Positions 7,741 through 16,080 of a stretch of 45,187 nucleotides of DNA are shown here, in pieces. Location of the stretch: assembly GCA_020629115.1 (NCBI GenBank), contig JAHDDY010000022.1, positions 2,719-47,905 on the forward strand, written 5' to 3'. Position numbers and translations under genes: made by a program. Numbering within the stretch: position 1 is the stretch's first letter; each line of letters begins with the position of its first letter. Under the pieces are notes generated by a model. It was given only the letters and a program-made list of their open reading frames with translations, did not search any database and had not been told where the DNA came from. The stretch comes from Paracoccaceae bacterium. Lineage in GTDB: Bacteria; Pseudomonadota; Alphaproteobacteria; Rhodobacterales; Rhodobacteraceae.

Positions 7741-9867
7741 ATGAGCATGGACGATCTGCGCGTCACCTTCTTCCAGGAATGCGAGGAGCTGCTCGAAGCC
7801 CTCGAATTCGGCCTGCTGGAGATCAACGAGGGCGGCGGCGACGACGATACGCTGAACGCCGTCTTCCGGGCCGTGCACTCGATCAAGGGCGGGGCCGGGG
7901 CCTTCGGCCTCGACGATCTGGTGCGCTTCGCCCACAAGTTCGAGACGACGCTGGACGAGGTGCGCGCCGGGCGGCTGGAGAATGCGCCGGCGGTGCTCAA
8001 GACTTTCCTGCGCTCGTCCGACATCCTCGCCGATCTGGTACGCGCGGCGCAAGAGGGGACGGAGGTCCCGCCCGGGCCGGTGGAGGAGGTGCTGGCCGAG
8101 CTGGAGACCCATCTGCCGACCGAGGAAGCCGCCGAGGATGAGGAGGAGGACGACTTCCAACCCCTCGGCCTCGATTTCGACTTCGATCTCGGCGGGGACG
8201 ACGACGATGCCGGCCCGCCCGTTTCCGGGCCGGACGTCTGGACCATCGCCTTCAAGCCGAGGCGCACGCTCTACGAGCGCGGGAACGAGACGGTCCTCCT
8301 GTTCCGGGCGCTGGCCGAGCTGGGCGAGTTGTCGGTGACCTGCGACGAGAGCGCCCTGCCCGCCCTCGACGCGATGGAACCGGGGGAGGCGTATCTGGGC
8401 TGGACCGCGCGCTTGGCCACCGAGGCCGAGGAAGGCGATATCCGCGAGATCTTCGAGTTCGTGGAGGACGATTGCGACCTGACCATCGCCCTCGCCGCCC
8501 CGGAAGCGGAAGCGGAGCCGGAACCCACCCCGGAGCCGGTCGAGATCGAGCCGCTCGCCGCGCTGGAGGCCGAAGCACCGCCCGCCGAACCCGAACCCGC
8601 CGCCGAGCCGGAACCGGCCCGGGCCGAGGCCGTCGCGCCGAAGGCCAAGGCCGAGGCACCCAAGGCCACCGTGCGCGTCGAACTGGACCGGGTCGAGCGG
8701 CTCATCAATCTCGTGGGCGAGCTGGTCATCAACCAGTCCGTCCTGTCGCAGCAGGTCTTCGACGCGGGCATCGCCGCGAATTCGGAGGTCGCGACCACCA
8801 TCGACGTGTTCAAGCAGCTCACCCGCGACATCCAGGAAGGCGTGATGGCCATCCGCGCGCAGCCGGTGAAGTCATTGTTCCAGCGCATGTCGCGCATCGT
8901 GCGCGAGGCGTCGGGCGCGACCGGCAAGACCGTGCGCCTCGTCACCGAGGGCGAGAACACGGAGGTCGACAAGACGGTCGTCGAGCGCCTGTCCGATCCG
9001 CTGACTCACATGATCCGCAACTCCGTCGATCACGGGCTGGAAAGCCCCGAGAAGCGCGAGGCTGCCGGCAAGCCCGCCGAGGGCATCGTGCATCTGAGCG
9101 CGCAGCACCGCTCGGGCCGGGTGGTCATCGAGATCACCGACGACGGCGCGGGCATCGACCGCCCCCGCGTGCGCCAGATCGCGGTCGAGAAGGGCCTCAT
9201 CGCCGAGGACGCCGTCCTGAGCGACAGCGAGATCGACAACCTCCTGTTCATGCCCGGCTTCTCCACCGCGTCCGAGGTCTCGAACCTCTCGGGCCGGGGC
9301 GTCGGGATGGACGTGGTCAAGCGCGCGATCCAGTCCCTGGGCGGGCGCATCTCCATCGTCTCGGAGCCGGGGAAAGGCTCGACCTTCACCATCAGCCTGC
9401 CGCTCACCCTCGCCGTGCTCGACGGTATCGTGGTGGAGATCGGCGAGGAGACGACCGTCATCCCGCTCACCAACGTCGTGGAGACCCTCAAGCCCACCGC
9501 CGAGCAGCTCCATTCGATGGGCAACGGCGCACGGGTCGTGCGCGTGCGGGGCGACTTCGTGCCGGTGGTCGACGTGGGCTACGAGCTGGGCTTCCGCGAC
9601 AAGGCGGAGGGTCTGGACGACAAGGTCGTCCTCCTGACCGAATCGGAGGGCGGGTCGCGCAGCGCCCTCGTGATCGACGCGATCCAGGATCAGCGGCAGG
9701 TCGTCATCAAGGGCCTCCAGGACAATTACGGCACCGTGCACGGCGTGGCGGCGGCGACCATCCTCGGCGACGGCCGCATCGCGCTCATCCTCGACGTCGA
9801 TTCCCTCGTCGCCTCCGCGACGAAGACGAAGACCGATCCCGATCATTCCCTCGCGATGGCAGGATAA
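7741..9867 (+). CDS. cheA: Chemotaxis histidine kinase CheA
   Basis: A 708-residue CheA. The HPt domain (about 1-105) carries the phosphorylated His46 in AVHSIKGGAGAF. A long acidic Glu/Asp-rich and Pro/Glu/Ala-rich linker surrounds a small middle domain (about 160-255) that probably docks CheY/CheB. The dimerisation segment is at LDRVERLINLVGELVINQ. The ATPase domain has the N box HMIRNSVDHGLE, G1 ITDDGAGID and G2 GRGVGMDVV. A C-terminal CheW-like P5 domain couples to receptors. It lies 13 bases after cheY and just before cheW. Confidence 0.96.
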   Translation: MSMDDLRVTFFQECEELLEALEFGLLEINEGGGDDDTLNAVFRAVHSIKGGAGAFGLDDLVRFAHKFETTLDEVRAGRLENAPAVLKTFLRSSDILADLVRAAQEGTEVPPGPVEEVLAELETHLPTEEAAEDEEEDDFQPLGLDFDFDLGGDDDDAGPPVSGPDVWTIAFKPRRTLYERGNETVLLFRALAELGELSVTCDESALPALDAMEPGEAYLGWTARLATEAEEGDIREIFEFVEDDCDLTIALAAPEAEAEPEPTPEPVEIEPLAALEAEAPPAEPEPAAEPEPARAEAVAPKAKAEAPKATVRVELDRVERLINLVGELVINQSVLSQQVFDAGIAANSEVATTIDVFKQLTRDIQEGVMAIRAQPVKSLFQRMSRIVREASGATGKTVRLVTEGENTEVDKTVVERLSDPLTHMIRNSVDHGLESPEKREAAGKPAEGIVHLSAQHRSGRVVIEITDDGAGIDRPRVRQIAVEKGLIAEDAVLSDSEIDNLLFMPGFSTASEVSNLSGRGVGMDVVKRAIQSLGGRISIVSEPGKGSTFTISLPLTLAVLDGIVVEIGEETTVIPLTNVVETLKPTAEQLHSMGNGARVVRVRGDFVPVVDVGYELGFRDKAEGLDDKVVLLTESEGGSRSALVIDAIQDQRQVVIKGLQDNYGTVHGVAAATILGDGRIALILDVDSLVASATKTKTDPDHSLAMAG

Positions 9868-9873
9868 GAACAG

Positions 9874-10362
9874 ATGCCCGATACCGAACGGAAGACCTAT
9901 TCCCCGACCCTCGAATTCATCACCTTCCATATCGGCGAGGAGGAATACTGCGTCGATATCATGGCGGTGCGGGAGATCCGCGGCTGGACCCGGGCGACCG
10001 CCCTGCCCCACGCGCCGCACTACGTCAGCGGGGTCATCAACCTGCGCGGCACGGTCCTGCCCATCATCGACCTGGCCGCGCGCCTCGGCGTCGGCGCGAC
10101 CGAGCCGACCTCGCGCCACGTCATCATCGTGCTGCAGGTCGAGGGGCAGGTGGTGGGCCTGCTGGCCGACGCGGTCTCGGACATCATGACGGTCAAGGCC
10201 GAGGAGATGCATGCCACGCCGAACGTGGATTCGGAGACGGCCAAGCTCTTCGTGAAGGGCATCCTCGCCGTCGACGAGCGCATGATCCGGCAGATCGACG
10301 TGGCCAAGGTCTTTCCCGCGCAGCAGCAGCAGGACGCGGCCCCGCCCGCCGCCGCGGCCTGA
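9874..10362 (+). CDS. cheW: Chemotaxis coupling protein CheW
   Basis: A 162-residue CheW scaffold linking CheA to chemoreceptors. The segments LEFITFHIGEEEYCVDI, VREIRGW and SGVINLRGTVLPIIDLAARL are characteristic of the family, including the receptor-contact Arg in NLRG. The C-terminus ends in a short Gln/Ala-rich tail. It follows the cheA stop by six bases and precedes cheR by three. Confidence 0.95.
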   Translation: MPDTERKTYSPTLEFITFHIGEEEYCVDIMAVREIRGWTRATALPHAPHYVSGVINLRGTVLPIIDLAARLGVGATEPTSRHVIIVLQVEGQVVGLLADAVSDIMTVKAEEMHATPNVDSETAKLFVKGILAVDERMIRQIDVAKVFPAQQQQDAAPPAAAA

Positions 10363-10365
10363 GCG

Positions 10366-11235
10366 ATGGGCCTCGCACGGGAGAAGCCCGTCCCCGCCGC
10401 CATCGCGCAGGACACGCCGCTGTCGCCGGAGAACTTCCGGCGCATCGCCCGGGTGCTCCACGAGGACGCGGGCATCGCCATGCCCGACGCCAAGCGCCAG
10501 CTCGCGCATTCGCGCCTGTCCAAGCGCCTGCGCCGCCTCGGGATGGACGACTTCACCGCCTATTGCGATCTCGTGGAGAGCAAGGGCGGCGCGGAGGAGC
10601 GCGGGCACATGCTCGCCGCCCTGACGACGAACGTCACCCGCTTCTTCCGCGAACCGCATCATTTCGAGCTTCTGGAGAAATCCGTCCTGCCGCCCCTGCT
10701 GGACAGGGCCAGGCGGGGCGGGCGGGTGCGGCTGTGGTCGGCGGGATGCTCGACGGGGGAGGAGCCGTACTCGCTGGCGCTCACGATCCTGTCGATGCTG
10801 CCGAACGCCGCCGATCTCGACATCCGCATCCTCGCCACGGATATCGACCCCAATGTGCTCGCCACCGCCCGCCGGGGCCTCTACACCGCCCGCAGCGCCG
10901 AGACGATCCCCGAACGGAGCCGCAAGCGGTACGTCGAGAACACGGACGATCCCGGCCAGGTCCGGATGGGCGACACCGTGCGCAGGCTCGTCACCCTCAA
11001 CGGCCTGAACCTCGTGCGCCGATGGCCGATGAAGGGGCCGTTCGACGTCATCTTCTGCCGCAACGTCGTGATCTACTTCGACGAGGCCACCCAACGCGCG
11101 CTGTGGCAGGAATTCGCCCGCGTCCTCGCCCCCGACGGCTGGCTGCTCATCGGCCATTCGGAGCGGGTCTTCGGCCCGGCGGCCCAGACGTTGCGAACCG
11201 CCGGAATCACCGCCTACCGCAAGACGGTCCGGTAG
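10366..11235 (+). CDS. cheR: Chemotaxis protein methyltransferase CheR
   Basis: A 289-residue SAM-dependent methyltransferase that methylates receptor glutamates. The N-terminal helical domain (about 15-80) is followed by the catalytic domain with TTNVTRFFREPHHF, the SAM-binding loop WSAGCSTGEEPYSLAL, ATDIDPNVL and the late motif VIFCRNVVIYFD. All invariant CheR features are present. The chemoreceptor at 13828-16038 ends in DWSDF, the kind of pentapeptide that CheR docks on. Confidence 0.96.
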   Translation: MGLAREKPVPAAIAQDTPLSPENFRRIARVLHEDAGIAMPDAKRQLAHSRLSKRLRRLGMDDFTAYCDLVESKGGAEERGHMLAALTTNVTRFFREPHHFELLEKSVLPPLLDRARRGGRVRLWSAGCSTGEEPYSLALTILSMLPNAADLDIRILATDIDPNVLATARRGLYTARSAETIPERSRKRYVENTDDPGQVRMGDTVRRLVTLNGLNLVRRWPMKGPFDVIFCRNVVIYFDEATQRALWQEFARVLAPDGWLLIGHSERVFGPAAQTLRTAGITAYRKTVR

Positions 11236-11289
11236 GCGCACGCCCCATCATCCCCACGACCGGAACCCCTCAACACAGGACACCCGAAA

Positions 11290-11679
11290 ATGTCGCTCAA
11301 GGAGAAACTCCAGATCATGGTCGTCGACGACATGTCCGTCAGCCGCGGACTGCTCGTGAACGGCCTCGAAGGCCTCGGCATCAAGCGCGTCGTCTACGAG
11401 AACGACGGCGCGGCGGCGCTGAAATCGCTCACCGCCAGCCCGGCGCATATCGTCATTTCCGACTACAACATGCCCAACATGGACGGTCTGGAGCTGCTCA
11501 GGAACCTGCGCGCGAACAAGGCGACGCAGAAGGTCGGCTTCATCCTCGTCACCGGCAGCGAGGACAGGCAGGTTCTCGTGAACGGCAAGAAGTTCGGCAT
11601 GAACAACTACCTGAAGAAGCCCTTCGACGGCGCGGGCCTTCGCAAGTGCATCGAGGCGGTGGTCGGGCCGATCGGATGA
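11290..11679 (+). CDS. cheY: Chemotaxis response regulator CheY (second copy)
   Basis: A 129-residue receiver domain with Asp13/Asp14, the phospho-acceptor Asp58 (ISDYNMPNMDG), Thr in LVTGSEDRQ and Lys in YLKKPFDG. It lies 54 bases after cheR. Its TGA overlaps the ATG of the DxxxQ protein downstream, so the two are probably translated together. In alphaproteobacteria with two CheY proteins one drives the motor and the other often acts as a phosphate sink. Which is which cannot be told from this sequence. Confidence 0.92.
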   Translation: MSLKEKLQIMVVDDMSVSRGLLVNGLEGLGIKRVVYENDGAAALKSLTASPAHIVISDYNMPNMDGLELLRNLRANKATQKVGFILVTGSEDRQVLVNGKKFGMNNYLKKPFDGAGLRKCIEAVVGPIG

Positions 11680-12026
11680 CGCGCGGCGCGGCATTGCCCG
11701 ACCTGCTGTCCGCCGTGGCGGCGGAGCTGACCCGGCTGCACGAGCGCGCCCTCGACCTGCAATCCGCCACCGGGGCGCTCGCGGAGGGCGGCGCGGCGCG
11801 GGCGGTGGAGGCGCTTCAGGATCTCGACCGCCTGACGCAGGATCTGTCCGGTCTCTCCGCCTACGCGGCCGCCCTGTCCGCGCAGGGCGAGGCGGCATGG
11901 CGCGTGGACGAGGCGGCGGCGCTGGAGGCGGTGACGCTCGCCTCCCTCGCGCGGCGTCTGTCCCCGGGATCGGCATGTGCAGGCGACGACTGCGGCGGGG
12001 ACGTGGAGCTGTTCGGGCCGACCTGA
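11676..12026 (+). CDS. Small DxxxQ protein closing the che operon, CheT/CheZ-like candidate
   Basis: A 116-residue mostly helical protein. Its ATG overlaps the stop of the second cheY. Residues 48-60 (QDLDRLTQDLSGL) contain Asp51-x-x-x-Gln55, the arrangement used by CheZ to dephosphorylate CheY. CheT of Sinorhizobium meliloti is a protein of similar size and operon position with a DxxxQ helix, described as acting on a CheY. Overall similarity to either is not measurable here. After a Gly/Cys-containing linker the C-terminus reads GDVELFGPT, sharing DVELF with CheD of the same operon. A CheY phosphatase or adaptor role is inferred, not shown. Confidence 0.65.
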   Translation: MTRGAALPDLLSAVAAELTRLHERALDLQSATGALAEGGAARAVEALQDLDRLTQDLSGLSAYAAALSAQGEAAWRVDEAAALEAVTLASLARRLSPGSACAGDDCGGDVELFGPT

Positions 12027-12042
12027 GGGACACGCGGGGCGG

Positions 12043-12063
12043 GGGCCGTCAACCGGCCCTTAA
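12043..12063 (+). terminator. Possible terminator between the che operon and fliF
   Basis: GGGCCG-TCAAC-CGGCCC (12043-12059) forms a six-pair hairpin followed by TTAA, 17 bases after the stop of the last che gene. This would separate the che operon from fliF. The T-run is short, so strength is uncertain. Confidence 0.35.
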
Positions 12064-12114
12064 CCACGGCGCGGCCATCACTGCAGGGCACCCCGTCCCC
12101 ACCGAAAGCGCCCC

Positions 12115-13629
12115 ATGCCCTCTCTCGCCGACCGCTGGACCCAGCTTTCCGCCGCCCGCCGCGTCCTGCTCGTCGGGGCCGTCCTGCTGGCGGGGGGCCT
12201 CGGCGTCCTCGCATCCGTCATCTCGGGCGGGCCGGCGACGGCGCTCCTCTTCGCCGGACCGGACGAGCGCGGCATGGGCGCGGTCACGGGCCGCCTCGAT
12301 GCCTTGGGCGCCCCCTACGAGATGCGCGAGAACGCCATCCACGTCCCCGCCGACCGGCGGGACGGGCTGCGGCTGGCCCTCGCGGCGGGGGGCCTGCGCG
12401 CGCAGGGGGCGACCGGATACGCGGTTCTGCCCGGTCCCGCCCCCTCCCGCACCGACACGGAACGCGAGCTGGCGCGCACCCTCCTGTCCCTGCCCGATAT
12501 CGGCGAGGCGCGGGTCGGCATCCGTCCCGGCCCCCGCGCGACCGTCGGCCTGACCAGCGCCTCGGGCGCGGATGTCGGCACCGTCACGGCCGGCACCGCC
12601 CGCCGCCTCGTCGCCCTCGCTGTGCCCGGCCTGCCCCCCGGCGCCATCCCCGTCTTCGACGGCGCGCGCCGCATCCCCCTGCCGATGGACAGCGCGAAGC
12701 CGTCCGCCCCCCTCGTCGTCGGCGACGACCGGGCGGGCATCCTCAAGGCCTCCATCGAGCGCCTGCTGCGCGGTCTCGTCGGCAAGGACCGCCTGCGCGT
12801 CAGCGTCGCCGTCGAGACGGTCGGCGAGGCCAGCGCCCGCGAGCGCCGCAGCCTCGACCGGGACAGCCGCGTCCTGCGCCGCACCGAGCGGACGGAGGTC
12901 GCCGAGACGAGCGCCCGGGGCGAGGATGGCGAGGGGGCGAATGCGGGTCTCGACGAGACCAGCACCACCGAACGCTACGACTACACCGAGACGACCGAGA
13001 CCCGCGCCCGCGCCGCCGGATCGGTGCGCCGGATCACCGTCGCCGTGCTGATCGACCACGATCGCGAGACCGCCGCCGACGGGACGGTTTCGCGCAACCC
13101 GCGTCCCGCCGCCGAACTCGCCAAGATCGAGGCGCTGGTCAAGTCGGCCATCGGCTACGACGCGGAACGCCGGGACAGCGTGACCGTCGAGCAGATGTCC
13201 TTCGCCGACGCGGCCGACCCGGATGAGGGCGCGTCGGTCGGGGCGGTATCGTCCGGCGTGCCGGCCCTCGATACCATGCGCCTCGTCCAGGTCGGGACGG
13301 TGGCGGCGGTCGTCCTGATCCTCGGGCTGTTCGTCGTGCGTCCCGTCCTCCTGTCGGGCGCGCGCCCCCTTCCGGCACCCCGGCAGGAGGCGGAGGAGGA
13401 CGCGCCCTTCGGGGAGATGGGCTTCGCCACCGCCGGCATGGACGACCTGCCCGATTTCGGCGGCGACGGCACGATGACCGCGCCCGGCGGCCTCCAGAAC
13501 GGTGGGAACGGCGACGACACCGACCCGCGCGACCGCCTGCGCGATGCCATCGCGGACCGGGCGGACGAATCGGCGGACGTGCTTCGGGGATGGCTCGACA
13601 CGCCCCCCGACCGCCGGCGTGCGGGATGA
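12115..13629 (+). CDS. fliF: Flagellar MS-ring protein FliF
   Basis: A 504-residue FliF, the inner-membrane ring on which the flagellar motor and export gate are built. A first membrane segment lies at about 18-38 (VLLVGAVLLAGGLGVLASV). The ring-building domains follow, with ERELARTLLSLPDIGEARV typical of the family. A charged low-complexity loop (about 270-300) precedes the second membrane segment (about 383-403). The cytoplasmic tail ends in a FliG-binding-like stretch, SADVLRGWLDTPP. It is slightly shorter than many FliF proteins. No fliG or other flagellar structural gene follows; it stands alone between che genes and a chemoreceptor. Confidence 0.92.
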   Translation: MPSLADRWTQLSAARRVLLVGAVLLAGGLGVLASVISGGPATALLFAGPDERGMGAVTGRLDALGAPYEMRENAIHVPADRRDGLRLALAAGGLRAQGATGYAVLPGPAPSRTDTERELARTLLSLPDIGEARVGIRPGPRATVGLTSASGADVGTVTAGTARRLVALAVPGLPPGAIPVFDGARRIPLPMDSAKPSAPLVVGDDRAGILKASIERLLRGLVGKDRLRVSVAVETVGEASARERRSLDRDSRVLRRTERTEVAETSARGEDGEGANAGLDETSTTERYDYTETTETRARAAGSVRRITVAVLIDHDRETAADGTVSRNPRPAAELAKIEALVKSAIGYDAERRDSVTVEQMSFADAADPDEGASVGAVSSGVPALDTMRLVQVGTVAAVVLILGLFVVRPVLLSGARPLPAPRQEAEEDAPFGEMGFATAGMDDLPDFGGDGTMTAPGGLQNGGNGDDTDPRDRLRDAIADRADESADVLRGWLDTPPDRRRAG

Positions 13630-13827
13630 CCGCATCCGGGGCATCCCGTACGGCGGGGCGCGGCGAAGACAACGGTCGGTAGAAATACCGGCTTCCGAGT
13701 ATTTCGTCATTCATGACTAAAGCTGCATTAAGCATTCACAGCCTAAGGTGGATCGGTCTCAACCCCGTTTCACTCGATCCCGGACCCGCCGTTCGTGTCG
13801 ATGACGGACAAACGCAAAGGTGGTTTC

Positions 13828-16038
13828 ATGCTGAACTCGTGGCCGGTATCGCGGCGCATCACTTCGGGATTTCTCGTCCTGTTAGCGCTCATGGTAGCCC
13901 TGTCGGCTTATTCTTTCTTCAGCATGCGGATGCTGGGGGGTGGATACGAGGATTATCGCGCGAAGACGCAGCAGACGACCCAGATCGACGCCCTCATCGA
14001 GAATGTCCTCCAGATGCGTGTCGACGAGGCAGAGTACCATCTGACCGGCTCCGGCGAGACCGCCGAGAAGGTCGAGGCGCGGATCGACCGGATCGCGACC
14101 CGTTCCCAGACGCTGCGCGGCATGGGAATTAGCGAGGAACGGATGGCGGAGATACAGGCCGTCAACACGATGGGGCAGGAATACCTCGCCGGGTTCGAGA
14201 AGCTGCACCGCCTGACCGATGCGGAACACGCGCTCGAAGCGCGCATGGAGACGACGGGCGAGGCGATGGCGGAGGACCTCGCCACGCTCGCGGCCCTGGC
14301 CGTCGAGGACGGAAATATACAGGTCGTGCGCATGGCGGGCACGGCGGAGGAGAAGTTCATCCTCACCCGGCTCCATGTCACACAGTACTTCCTGTCGAGC
14401 GACGACGGCCATATCGAGACAGCACGGCTCGATCTGGCCGAGGTGGCCGAGGCGATGGCCCGGCTGGAACGCGCCGTGACGCCGGCGAACATGCGGACGA
14501 TCATCGAACGGACCATCGCGAACCTCGCCTCCTATACCGATGATCTCGACCGTGCCGACATCAACCTGAGCGCGGCGAAGGATATCCGGATCGGGACGCT
14601 GGACCGCATCGCCCCGCAGATGCAGGCGCGCTTCCAGGCCGTGGCGCAGGACATCAAGGCCCAGCAGGCCGCCCTGGGCGAGAGCGGGGAGGCCATCGTC
14701 ACGCGCTCCACCTGGCTGACGCTTGCCGCGAGCCTCCTCGCCGTGTTCGCCACCATCGGGGTGGCCCTGTTCGTCAGCCGCTGGATCGGCGATCCCCTGC
14801 GCGCCCTGGTCGAGACGACCGGCAAGCTGACCGCCGGGGACACGAGCGCCCCCATCGACGGCACCGAACACGACCACGAGTTCGGACGGCTGGCCCAGGC
14901 GCTGAGTACCCTTCGCGATACCCAGATCGAGCGGCGCGACGTGATCGAGCCGCAGGCCGAGCGCGAGCGCGGCGAGCGCGAACGGGTCGTGGCGGCCCTG
15001 GGCGTGGGCCTGCGCGACCTGTCGTCGGGCAAGCTGACCGCCCGCCTGCACGAGCGGTTCGCCCCCGAATACGAGCAGTTGCGCACCGACTTCAACGAGG
15101 CGATGGAAAAGCTGCAGGACGCGATGCACTCGGTGGTGATGAATGCCGGCAACATCAACAACGCCGCCGGCGAGATCAGCCAGTCGTCGGACGATCTGGC
15201 CCGCCGGACCGAGAACCAGGCCGCGACGCTGGAGGAGACCGCCGCCGCGATGGAGGAGCTGACCGCCAGCGTCAGCTCCACCGCCGACGGGGCCGGCAAG
15301 GCGAACCGCTTCGTCACCGACACGAAGAAGAGCGCCGAGGCGAGCGGCGCGGTGGTGCGCGAGACGGTCGAGGCCATGAGCCGCATCCAGCAATCCTCCG
15401 ACCAGATATCCCAGATCATCGGCGTCATCGACGACATCGCCTTCCAGACCAACCTCCTCGCCCTCAATGCGGGGGTCGAGGCGGCCCGGGCGGGCGAGGC
15501 GGGGCGCGGCTTCGCCGTGGTCGCCTCGGAGGTGCGGGCGCTGGCGCAGCGGTCGTCGGACGCGGCCAAGGAGATCAAGGAACTGATCTCCGACAGTTCG
15601 CAGCACGTCGAGAGCGGGGTCGATCTGGTGAACCGCACCGGCACGGCGCTGGGCGAGATCGTGACGATGGTGGGGACCGTCAGCGACCTCGTCGCCGAGA
15701 TCAGCGCCGCGACCAGCGAGCAGTCGACCGGGCTGGTGGAGATCAACACCTCCGTCAACCAGCTCGATCAGGTCACCCAGCAGAATGCCGCCATGGTGCA
15801 GGAGGCGACCGCCGCGAGCCACGAGCTGACCCGCGACGCGAACGCCCTCACGCAGCTTACCGCACGGTTCTCGATGGATGGCGCCGGCCGCGCCCCGTCG
15901 CCCGCCCCCGTCGCCGCCAACGACAGGACCGCCCCCTCGCCGGTGGCGCGGCCCGAGCGGGGGACCGCTCCGGCCACCCGGGGCGCACTGGCCCTCCAGC
16001 CGGAGCCGGTGGCGGATGACGACTGGTCCGACTTCTGA
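13828..16038 (+). CDS. Methyl-accepting chemotaxis protein
   Basis: A chemoreceptor of 736 residues. The start at 13828 is preferred because AAAGGTGG lies just upstream; earlier in-frame starts at 13795 (GTG) and 13801 lack a ribosome site. The first membrane segment is at about 14-34, followed by a long helical periplasmic sensor domain. A second membrane segment lies near residue 300, with HAMP directly after it and a second HAMP-like segment ([16 protein letters not shown]). The signalling hairpin tip has [20 protein letters not shown]. After a Pro/Ala-rich linker the protein ends DDDWSDF, an NWETF-like CheR/CheB docking pentapeptide. Ligand unknown. It has its own upstream region of about 200 bases. 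Confidence 0.93.
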   Translation: MLNSWPVSRRITSGFLVLLALMVALSAYSFFSMRMLGGGYEDYRAKTQQTTQIDALIENVLQMRVDEAEYHLTGSGETAEKVEARIDRIATRSQTLRGMGISEERMAEIQAVNTMGQEYLAGFEKLHRLTDAEHALEARMETTGEAMAEDLATLAALAVEDGNIQVVRMAGTAEEKFILTRLHVTQYFLSSDDGHIETARLDLAEVAEAMARLERAVTPANMRTIIERTIANLASYTDDLDRADINLSAAKDIRIGTLDRIAPQMQARFQAVAQDIKAQQAALGESGEAIVTRSTWLTLAASLLAVFATIGVALFVSRWIGDPLRALVETTGKLTAGDTSAPIDGTEHDHEFGRLAQALSTLRDTQIERRDVIEPQAERERGERERVVAALGVGLRDLSSGKLTARLHERFAPEYEQLRTDFNEAMEKLQDAMHSVVMNAGNINNAAGEISQSSDDLARRTENQAATLEETAAAMEELTASVSSTADGAGKANRFVTDTKKSAEASGAVVRETVEAMSRIQQSSDQISQIIGVIDDIAFQTNLLALNAGVEAARAGEAGRGFAVVASEVRALAQRSSDAAKEIKELISDSSQHVESGVDLVNRTGTALGEIVTMVGTVSDLVAEISAATSEQSTGLVEINTSVNQLDQVTQQNAAMVQEATAASHELTRDANALTQLTARFSMDGAGRAPSPAPVAANDRTAPSPVARPERGTAPATRGALALQPEPVADDDWSDF

Positions 16039-16080
16039 AGTGCCTCCCGCCGCTCCGTCGCCGGCGAGAGGGTCGCACGG

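Noticed and set aside
13716-13783. Sigma-28 promoter before the chemoreceptor (CTAAAG...GCCTAAGG)
   Set aside because: The spacing is about 19 bases and the second box matches poorly, so it cannot be told from chance.
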